Positions 1 through 4,709 of a stretch of DNA of 12,872 nt are shown here, one piece after another. The stretch lies in the NCBI GenBank assembly GCA_016202845.1, contig JACQNW010000058.1, positions 1-12,872 on the forward strand, given 5' to 3'. Both the position numbers and the translations under genes were made by a program. This DNA comes from Candidatus Aenigmatarchaeota archaeon. GTDB lineage: Archaea > Aenigmatarchaeota > Aenigmatarchaeia > GW2011-AR5. The notes below the pieces were generated by a model. The model was not told the DNA's origin and searched no databases. It worked only from the letters and a program-made list of their open reading frames with translations. Position 1 is the stretch's first letter. Each line of letters starts with the position of its first letter.

Positions 1-382
1 CTTCTGGATTGAGTCCCCATAAGGGGGCTAATGAGTGTAAACCGAGTTCTTGACAAATCTTATCTACACGCGATTTTTGATAAGAGCTTGCAATTGCACC
101 AGTAGTGATTCCATCTACTTTTTCCTTAACCTTTTCCAGCAACAATTTTAAATCTACTAATTCTTCTTCTTTGACACCCTTTGTTTTGCCAAAAATTATT
201 GGCACTTTCATAATGTTGGAAATAGCCTCTAAAATGTGCAAATTATGTGTATGGAACATATAGCTTTCTAGGTTCTCAGATTTCATGGACAGAATATATT
301 CTATATCGTGACCTGCTTTCGTAGCTAGATAAGTTGAATACAAACTGTCTTTTCCTCCCGATACAAGGGCTGCAAGCTTCAT
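1..382 (-). CDS. dph6: Diphthine--ammonia ligase (Dph6), N-terminal part, cut by window edge
   Basis: This is the first ~127 residues of an ATP-dependent amidase that performs the last step of diphthamide synthesis on a histidine of elongation factor 2, using ATP and ammonium. The protein starts MKLAALVSGGKDS, a PP-loop ATP-pyrophosphatase signature at residues 8-13. Near the window edge it has a segment containing TGAIASSYQKSRVD and then LAPLWG, both typical of the Dph6/MJ0570 family. The C-terminal part lies outside the window. The ATG at 382 is favoured because a TATA-like stretch (405-414) sits about 25 bases upstream, and because the PP-loop lies at the usual distance from the N-terminus. 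It diverges from purA. The same window also holds dph5, so two steps of the pathway are close together but not in one operon. Confidence 0.88.
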   Translation of the reverse strand, partial: MKLAALVSGGKDSLYSTYLATKAGHDIEYILSMKSENLESYMFHTHNLHILEAISNIMKVPIIFGKTKGVKEEELVDLKLLLEKVKEKVDGITTGAIASSYQKSRVDKICQELGLHSLAPLWGLNPE

Positions 383-404
383 AGTAGAACTAAAAATGGC
401 AAAA

Positions 405-427
405 GATTAAAATGAACATAAAAAGAT
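405..427. promoter_or_regulatory. Divergent dph6/purA promoter region
   Basis: The 70-base gap holds two A/T-rich TATA-like elements. GATTAAAATG (405-414) is ~23-32 bases from the dph6 ATG on the minus strand. CATAAAAAG (about 417-425) is ~28-36 bases from the purA ATG on the plus strand. The dph6 transcript would be leaderless. purA would have a very short leader, and a GAGG at 444-447 lies 5 bases before its ATG, a possible ribosome binding site. Spacing is read from sequence; function is inferred. Confidence 0.45.
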
Positions 428-452
428 TGGTTTCATAGTAAATGAGGTTTTA

Positions 453-1715
453 ATGGGAAACTTGGCTGTAATAGGAATGGATTGGGGCGATGAGGGAAAG
501 GGAAAAATAATAGACCTTCTGATGCCAAGATTTGACATTGTTGCACGCTATAGCGGAGGTGCAAATGCTGGCCATACTGTTTCTAATGGTGGTAAAGATT
601 ATTCTTTACACAGCCTTCCTTCAGGTGTTTTTGAAGAAAGCAAAAGACTTCTTATTGGAAATGGATTCCTGCTTGCGCTTAGTGCTTATGGCGACAAGGA
701 TGGCCTTCTTCAAGAAATTGAAAGAATGAATAGAGTTGTTAGTTTGCATGGCAGACTTTATGTTGCAGATGGGGCTCATGTGATTTTGCCGCACCATATT
801 GAAGCTGATAGTCAGGGCAGTGGTGTTGGTTCTACAAAGCGTGGAATTGGGCCTAGTGCTGAAGCGAAGGCCAATAGAACTGGCGTTCGTGTTGGAGATT
901 TAATTGGTATTAGAGATCATGATGACTATCTCGCACTTCGTGAAAGGATTTTGAGGAGATATGATGTAAAGGATGTTTTAAAAACACTTTATGAACAAAG
1001 AGCGTTTCTTGAAAAACTTATCGATGGTTTTGGTGTTAAAATTGTTAATGCATCGAAGTTCCTTAATGCTGCCTTCAGAGAAGGCTCAAATGTGCTTTTC
1101 GAAGGGTCTCAAGGCACCATGCTTGATATTGATCATGGGACTTATCCAACTGTAACGTCAACAAATTCAACAGCAGGCGGTATTTACACAGGCCTTGGAA
1201 TACCGCCAAAACAAGTCGACCAGGTTATTGGGGTTGCAAAAGCAACTGAAAGCAGGGTTGGTGATGGCCCATTCCCGACAGAGGATTCATATTTTAATGT
1301 TTACAGAGAAGGATGGAATGAATTTGGAGCAACAACTAGAAGACCCAGAAGATTGGGGTGGAGAGATGGTGCCCAATTAAAATATGCTGCCAGATTAAAT
1401 GGCGTTGATTATATTGCATTGACCTGTTTGGACAGGCTTGGAGACGTTCCTGACAGGTTGAAAATATGTGTCGGATACAAAATAGATGGAAGGGAAACTG
1501 ATGAATGGCCGACAGGCTTTCGTGATCAGACTGTTGCAAAACCTATTTACAGGGATCTTGATGGTTGGCATGGTCAGGATATTAGCAGCGCAAGAGATTT
1601 TAACGACTTGCCAAAAGCTGCACAAAATTATGTCCGCGAGCTTGAAAAGGAAGCGGACTGTTATATTGGCATGATTTCTGTTGGAAAGGAACGAGGAGAC
1701 ATTATACAAGTTTGA
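453..1715 (+). CDS. purA: Adenylosuccinate synthetase
   Basis: It joins IMP and aspartate to adenylosuccinate with GTP hydrolysis, the first step from IMP to AMP. The 420-residue length is normal for the family. Visible motifs are WGDEGKGK (residues 11-18, catalytic Asp13), NAGHTV (38-43, catalytic His41), a TKRGIGP segment at 128-134, EGSQGTMLDIDHGTYP (the EGxQGT loop), RVGDGPFPTE, and TTRRPRRLGW (294-303), which keeps the substrate-binding arginines. Oddities are Asp10 where the family usually has Gln before WGDEGKGK, Lys129 where Gly is usual in TTGRGIGP, Arg296 where Gly is usual in TTGRxRR, and a C-terminal SVGKER in place of SxGPDR. The catalytic Asp and His are intact, so activity is likely. 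ATG 453 fits the N-terminus, and an earlier ATG at 442 runs straight into a stop. The 3' end overlaps the convergent phosphoesterase gene by 14 bases. Confidence 0.93.
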   Translation: MGNLAVIGMDWGDEGKGKIIDLLMPRFDIVARYSGGANAGHTVSNGGKDYSLHSLPSGVFEESKRLLIGNGFLLALSAYGDKDGLLQEIERMNRVVSLHGRLYVADGAHVILPHHIEADSQGSGVGSTKRGIGPSAEAKANRTGVRVGDLIGIRDHDDYLALRERILRRYDVKDVLKTLYEQRAFLEKLIDGFGVKIVNASKFLNAAFREGSNVLFEGSQGTMLDIDHGTYPTVTSTNSTAGGIYTGLGIPPKQVDQVIGVAKATESRVGDGPFPTEDSYFNVYREGWNEFGATTRRPRRLGWRDGAQLKYAARLNGVDYIALTCLDRLGDVPDRLKICVGYKIDGRETDEWPTGFRDQTVAKPIYRDLDGWHGQDISSARDFNDLPKAAQNYVRELEKEADCYIGMISVGKERGDIIQV

Positions 1716-2571
1716 AATTCATCCTTTCAGTGTCACCGATGAGCATGCGAGTCTTGTCTTCTGAGTCGCCGTGGTTTATACAGGTTGTTTTTCCGATCTT
1801 GTAGAGCCACTTGTTGCTGATTTTTGGCGCTTCGTGTATGTGGCCTGACAAACAGAGAAGGGGCTGATATTCTTCTATGAATCTTCTGAGCGCCTTGGAG
1901 CCAACATGCTTGCCAGAATGTATAATATCCAATGGAGTGTCTTTCGGCGGAACATGCGTGACTAGGATTGTTTTATGCATATCTGTTTTACTTGAAAGCT
2001 CTTTCAGGTCTGTGTAGATTTCTTTCTCAGGCTTTTCCCAGTAATCAAATCGGAAAGGCGTTGGCGACAAAAAAGGACAGCCAGCTATTGCCGTGTCGTC
2101 TGCAACAAAAACTTTGTTGTGCAAATGCTGTATAATGCCATTGCTCTCCGCTTCGTTGAATATTTGCACCAGCTTCTTGGGATCGTTGTTGCCGCCCATT
2201 ATGGATATTTTGCACTGGTAAGATTTTTTGAAGTCCATAAATTCCTGCAGCAACACAGAAGAAAGCCATGCTGCCTGCTGTGTCGGGAATTTCATAAAAT
2301 AGTCATTGAACATTTTCTGCAGGTCTATGCTCTTATCATTTTTGTGCATTATGACACAATTAGATTCTTTTTCAAATTTTTCCTTGTATTCCAAAACCTG
2401 GCCTGTCGGGAGAATGACAATCAATTCTTTATTTATTATTACGGCCATTCTTCTAGGGGATACGTCCCCGCCGAATATAATGTTTTTTATCCCCATTTTC
2501 TTTGCAGTCTGTAATGTTGCCCTTACAGAAGACATATTTCCATGGAGGTCTGTTGCATAAATGAATTTCAT
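1702..2571 (-). CDS. Calcineurin-like metallophosphoesterase
   Basis: A 289-residue two-metal phosphoesterase of unknown substrate. The family signatures are all present in order: DLHGN (Asp8, His10), GGDVSP (Asp36), GGNND (126-130), VTHVPP, and SGHIHE near residue 240. In the third motif the usual GNH(D/E) reads GNND, so the His that commonly protonates the leaving group is Asn. This is a real deviation, but it also occurs in some branches of this broad superfamily. About 80 residues between motifs II and III form an insert or cap region without a recognisable fold. No signal peptide is seen, so it is probably cytosolic. It converges on purA with a 14-base overlap, and its own promoter lies just upstream. 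Possible activities include nucleotide, phosphodiester or protein phosphatase; the sequence does not decide. Confidence 0.85.
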   Translation of the reverse strand: MKFIYATDLHGNMSSVRATLQTAKKMGIKNIIFGGDVSPRRMAVIINKELIVILPTGQVLEYKEKFEKESNCVIMHKNDKSIDLQKMFNDYFMKFPTQQAAWLSSVLLQEFMDFKKSYQCKISIMGGNNDPKKLVQIFNEAESNGIIQHLHNKVFVADDTAIAGCPFLSPTPFRFDYWEKPEKEIYTDLKELSSKTDMHKTILVTHVPPKDTPLDIIHSGKHVGSKALRRFIEEYQPLLCLSGHIHEAPKISNKWLYKIGKTTCINHGDSEDKTRMLIGDTERMNFKLV

Positions 2572-2588
2572 AAAGCCCTTTCTTTTGC

Positions 2589-2597
2589 TATTTATAA
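2589..2597 (-). promoter_or_regulatory. TATA box for the metallophosphoesterase gene
   Basis: On the minus strand TTTATAAAT lies 18-26 bases before the ATG at 2571, the spacing of a leaderless archaeal promoter. The long inverted repeat beginning at 2601 sits immediately upstream of it. Confidence 0.5.
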
Positions 2598-2600
2598 AAA

Positions 2601-2737
2601 GTTATAGCAAGCCAATGAAACAAACTCTATACAACTTCATTGGTTGCTATACATCATAGATGTTTACATCTATGTGTGTCGGCATAGCCAACATGTGAAA
2701 CAAATAAATCATATCCTGTTTTATTTATTTGGTTCAC
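2601..2737. repeat. Cluster of four inverted repeats upstream of the phosphoesterase gene
   Basis: Four consecutive hairpins can be read. (1) 2603-2619 pairs with 2636-2651 with one bulged G; the loop is 16 bases. (2) CATAGATG (2655-2662), loop TTTA, then CATCTATG (2667-2674): a perfect 8-bp stem. (3) GTCGGC (2678-2683), loop ATA, then GCCAAC (2687-2692): one mismatch on the plus strand, but a G-U wobble if transcribed from the minus strand. (4) 2695-2709 with 2723-2737: 14 of 15 positions pair. No gene explains this density. It could be the left end of a decayed IS200/IS605-type element, a structured RNA read from the minus strand, or operator-like sites for the adjacent promoter. No terminal repeats or target duplication were found. 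Confidence 0.6.
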
Positions 2738-2784
2738 TATATCTGCGAATAAAGAGCTTGCGGAAAGAAAAGACTCGTTTGCCA

Positions 2785-2976
2785 CTAATTTTCAGGAAGG
2801 GATTGTTGTCCTGTTATTTGTTTATCATCTGGTTTTATTGTGAGAACTTTTTGGCTGTCTCGTCTGTAAACTATTACTGCCACAACTTCATATTCTGGAG
2901 AATGTCTGTAGCTGCGCCGATCTGGAGGATCAAGCAACCTTTCAAATCGCCTAAAAGCTGCATAGGTATCAATCAT
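2785..2976 (-). CDS. Possible 63-residue protein, unrecognised
   Basis: A short frame encoding a charged protein that starts MIDTYAAFRRFERLL and has a beta-strand-like segment EYEVVAVIVYRR in the middle. I do not recognise the family. In favour: it is GC-richer than its surroundings, its amino-acid make-up is balanced and charged, and a TATA-like CTAATAAACT (2998-3007) lies about 26 bases from the ATG. Against: it is short, and the opposite strand is also open over 2644-2997, though that product is hydrophobic and low in complexity. It lies between two hairpin clusters, so it may be the cargo or remnant of a mobile element. It shows no HUH or Y1 transposase motif and no TnpB motif. Confidence 0.4.
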   Translation of the reverse strand: MIDTYAAFRRFERLLDPPDRRSYRHSPEYEVVAVIVYRRDSQKVLTIKPDDKQITGQQSLPEN

Positions 2977-2997
2977 AATGATTATTACATCTTTTAA

Positions 2998-3007
2998 CTA
3001 ATAAACT
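2998..3007. promoter_or_regulatory. Possible bidirectional TATA box
   Basis: CTAATAAACT on the plus strand, AGTTTATTAG on the minus strand. It is centred ~26 bases from the ATG of the 63-residue frame (2976, minus) and ~26 bases from the first hairpin of the 3028-3153 array (plus). It could therefore start a leaderless mRNA one way and a structured RNA the other. Inference from spacing only. Confidence 0.3.
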
Positions 3008-3027
3008 TATTTCGAAGTTCCTGAAAA

Positions 3028-3153
3028 CACACGGCTTCTAGTTGTGTGATGCTTTGAAAAGCAAGGCTTTTCATGCATAGGCGACGTAGTCGCCATATGA
3101 AGACAGGAATTTTGAAAGAAATCCTCAAGAAACCCACAACTTTAGTTGTGGGT
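3028..3153 (+). ncRNA. Hairpin array resembling an IS200/IS605 right end / omega-RNA (reRNA) scaffold
   Basis: Four clear stem-loops lie in 126 bases. CACACGGC/GTTGTGTG (3028-3035, 3041-3048) pairs fully only on the plus strand, thanks to two G-U pairs. TGAAAAGC/GCTTTTCA (3055-3062, 3066-3073) and GGCGAC/GTCGCC (3080-3085, 3089-3094) are perfect. ACCCACAAC, loop TTTA, GTTGTGGGT (3132-3140, 3145-3153) is a perfect 9-bp stem. A short 8-9 bp stem closed by TTTA at the 3' end is how the right end and reRNA of ISDra2-type elements finish, just before the guide. No tnpB or tnpA frame remains nearby, so this would be a relic, a non-autonomous derivative or an orphan RNA. Alternatively the last hairpin could act in 3'-end formation of yjbQ, whose stop codon is 16 bases away. 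Expression is unknown. Confidence 0.45.
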
Positions 3154-3168
3154 AATAATGATTGGATT

Positions 3169-3567
3169 TCATTCGCCGCTTATGGTAAGAATGATCTCTC
3201 TTTCTCCTGCAACGGTGTCGAATTCCATCAGGATAATGCTTTGCTTCTGGCCCGAATCTAAACTGCCGTTAAAAAGAGGTATTGTCAATTCTGTTTTCAG
3301 CAGCGATGCCCTTATGTGGGAAAATGCGTTTTTTGGATGCTGGTACAATTTCTGCTTTGGTGTAAGCTCTTCCATTAATTTTCTTAAATCTGTCAGCAGC
3401 ATCACGTCATATTCCTGCAGAAGCAAAGATGCTGTTGTGCTCTTAAGATACAGGTGGCACAAGCCGTCTTTGATCATGCATTTTTTAATTATTTCATTTA
3501 TTTGCTGTGTTATATCGTAAAATTTATCAGGCTCTGATTTTATTCTCAAAACATGACGATAAAGCAT
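3169..3567 (-). CDS. YjbQ/UPF0047 family protein
   Basis: A 132-residue single-domain protein of the YjbQ family (COG0432), some members of which show weak thiamine-phosphate synthase activity; the physiological role is unsettled. Recognisable features in order are DITQQINEII, STTASLLLQEYD (family HTxASLxxNE), a YQHPKNAFSHIRASLL segment, IPLFNGSLDSGQ and the C-terminal ILTISGE. Length is typical. Several usually conserved positions are changed: His of HT(S/T)A is Ser, the Asn before Glu is Gln, and Trp of GTWQ is Lys (GQKQ). The two later histidines (YQH and SHI) remain. The changed pocket suggests altered or lost activity. The ATG at 3567 sits ~26 bases from the palindromic TATA box 3588-3599, giving a leaderless mRNA. 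It diverges from tbp. Confidence 0.8.
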   Translation of the reverse strand: MLYRHVLRIKSEPDKFYDITQQINEIIKKCMIKDGLCHLYLKSTTASLLLQEYDVMLLTDLRKLMEELTPKQKLYQHPKNAFSHIRASLLKTELTIPLFNGSLDSGQKQSIILMEFDTVAGEREIILTISGE

Positions 3568-3587
3568 GAGTATATAAAGGTTTTGGA

Positions 3588-3599
3588 CTATTTAAATAG
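3588..3599. promoter_or_regulatory. Palindromic TATA box between yjbQ and tbp
   Basis: CTATTTAAATAG is a perfect 12-base palindrome centred ~26 bases from the yjbQ ATG. It is therefore well placed as that gene's TATA box on the minus strand, and its symmetry would also allow plus-strand use. A second TATA-like TTTAAAAAG (3607-3615) could serve tbp. Because the neighbouring gene encodes TBP, self-regulation is conceivable but not shown. Confidence 0.45.
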
Positions 3600-3613
3600 G
3601 TAAGGTTTAAAAA

Positions 3614-3627
3614 GCGCCCAAGGGCGC
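3614..3627 (+). promoter_or_regulatory. GC-rich hairpin in the tbp upstream/leader region
   Basis: GCGCCC-AA-GGGCGC is a perfect 6-bp stem with a two-base loop, followed by more GGCGC copies up to about 3645. The surrounding DNA is A/T-rich, so the block stands out. It lies between the TATA-like element at 3607-3615 and the tbp ATG. It would be in the core promoter or at the start of a leader of a few dozen bases. A weak GGTG precedes the ATG. Confidence 0.4.
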
Positions 3628-3672
3628 GCAAAAGGCGCACTGGCGTCAATCTGAATTATTTGGTGTGGTGAA

Positions 3673-4215
3673 ATGACAAAAAAAATCAAGATTGAAAATG
3701 TTGTGGCTTCTACAGATATCAAAAGAACAATTTCTTTGGACAAACTGCTTAATGTTCTGGAAAGCTCGGAATACGAGCCTGAGCAGTTTCCCGGCCTGGT
3801 TTACAGGCTTGACGAGCCTAAAGTTGCCACTTTGATTTTTAGGTCAGGCAAGATCATCTGCGTGGGTGCAAGAAGCACTGCTGCTGCAAAGATCGCCCTG
3901 AAGAAAACCGTGAGAAATATCAAGAAAATCGGCATCAGGTTCAATGAAGAGACGCTGAAAGTCAAGATAGAAAATATTGTTGTTGCTGTAAATCTGGAAA
4001 GGGACTTGAATCTGGATCAGCTTGCTTTCCAGCTGGAGAACAGCGAATATGAGCCAGAGCAGTTTCCTGGCCTGGTATACAGGATATATGATCCGAAAGT
4101 TGCATTCCTGCTTTTCAGCTCTGGCAGAGTTGTATGCGCCGGCGCAAAAAGCCTGGCTGCCGTGGAAGATGCTGTGGCAAAGCTTGAAGCGCAATTGAAA
4201 GCGTTGAAAGCTTAA
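3673..4215 (+). CDS. tbp: TATA-box binding protein (TBP)
   Basis: The basal archaeal transcription factor that bends promoter DNA and recruits TFB and RNA polymerase. The 180-residue protein is two direct repeats. Each contains EYEPEQFPGLVYR (residues 33-45 and 125-137), followed by PKVA, a hydrophobic LIF or LLF, SG and V/AGA(R/K)S. The repeat offset is 92 residues, as expected of the saddle fold. The repeats are unusually alike, including an identical 13-residue block. The protein ends KLEAQLKALKA, without the acidic tail many archaeal TBPs carry. The ATG is the only one that preserves the usual short N-terminus before IENVVAS. It stands alone, diverging from yjbQ. This gene is one of the clearest signs that the window is archaeal. 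Confidence 0.96.
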   Translation: MTKKIKIENVVASTDIKRTISLDKLLNVLESSEYEPEQFPGLVYRLDEPKVATLIFRSGKIICVGARSTAAAKIALKKTVRNIKKIGIRFNEETLKVKIENIVVAVNLERDLNLDQLAFQLENSEYEPEQFPGLVYRIYDPKVAFLLFSSGRVVCAGAKSLAAVEDAVAKLEAQLKALKA

Positions 4216-4222
4216 ACTTTCC

Positions 4223-4231
4223 TTTTTATAC
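4223..4231 (+). promoter_or_regulatory. TATA box of the 129-residue orphan; T-rich tbp 3' end
   Basis: TTTTTATAC lies ~25 bases before the ATG at 4252. The T-rich stretch from about 4218 to 4247 immediately follows the tbp stop and could also end tbp transcription. Confidence 0.45.
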
Positions 4232-4251
4232 TTTTCTAATATCTTTCTTGA

Positions 4252-4641
4252 ATGGGTATTGTAATACAACCACAAGATACAATAATGTATGGAGCAGACA
4301 TAGTTGGAAATATTGTTGATTTTCCCTGGTCTGTTGACGGACTTGCTTATTGTTTTATCAGTTCAGCAGAACTTGCTAAAGTTTTATCAGCGCCAGATGA
4401 AGCGCGTATGAGTGTTGGTGGCGATAAAGTTCAGGCTGGAAATTTCAGACGTTCAATGGAACAAAGCGACAGGCCAGTCTATGTTTCAGAGCGCGCTCTT
4501 TTGAGACACTATAAGGAGCTACTGGATTTTGAAGAGGGTTTTGTTGCTGGAATCAAGGGTGACGTAGTTAGAAACAGATCTGACCTTTGGGTTATTGGCT
4601 ACAACAGGGCTCCTAAAGATTTCTTATTTCCATCACTATAA
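4252..4641 (+). CDS. Hypothetical protein, 129 residues, unrecognised
   Basis: I do not recognise this protein. It begins MGIVIQPQDTIMYGADIVG and has an aromatic stretch with DFPWSVDGLAYCF. Mixed charged helices follow (residues ~38-100), and it ends in LWVIGYNRAPKDFLFPSL. There are no membrane segments, no signal peptide, no zinc-binding cysteine pairs and no classical nucleotide-binding motif. The start is supported by a TATA-like element 25 bases upstream. A shorter product from the Met at residue 12 would lose part of the hydrophobic N-terminus. It sits between tbp and mcm with its own promoter and a 68-base gap to mcm, so it is probably not in an operon with either. That it is a real gene rests on its codon-like sequence, promoter and lack of overlap. 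The function is unknown. Confidence 0.65.
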   Translation: MGIVIQPQDTIMYGADIVGNIVDFPWSVDGLAYCFISSAELAKVLSAPDEARMSVGGDKVQAGNFRRSMEQSDRPVYVSERALLRHYKELLDFEEGFVAGIKGDVVRNRSDLWVIGYNRAPKDFLFPSL

Positions 4642-4678
4642 AGTTAAGACCTACCTTTACATGAAACAAAGGGGTAAA

Positions 4679-4688
4679 ATTAAAATAG
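4679..4688 (+). promoter_or_regulatory. TATA box for mcm
   Basis: ATTAAAATAG is centred ~26 bases before the mcm ATG (4710), and no ribosome binding site is visible. This fits a leaderless transcript. Confidence 0.45.
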
Positions 4689-4709
4689 TTTCCAAGCTGT
4701 TTAATGTAG

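Noticed and set aside
453..1715. Calling the purA gene a PurZ (2-aminoadenylosuccinate synthetase)
   Set aside because: The PurA catalytic Asp in GDEGKGK and the full PurA length and motifs are present; PurZ enzymes replace that Asp and are shorter and more divergent.
2644..2997. A 117-residue plus-strand open frame over the structured gap
   Set aside because: Its product is hydrophobic, rich in Ile/Phe/Tyr/Cys and without recognisable motifs. It begins inside the first inverted repeat and lies opposite a more protein-like minus-strand frame.
3073..3261. A 62-residue plus-strand frame over the hairpin array
   Set aside because: It reads through three hairpins and into the 3' end of yjbQ on the other strand. 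The start codon is inside a stem. The KPTTLVVG segment comes from the palindrome itself and is not evidence of a TnpB C-terminus.
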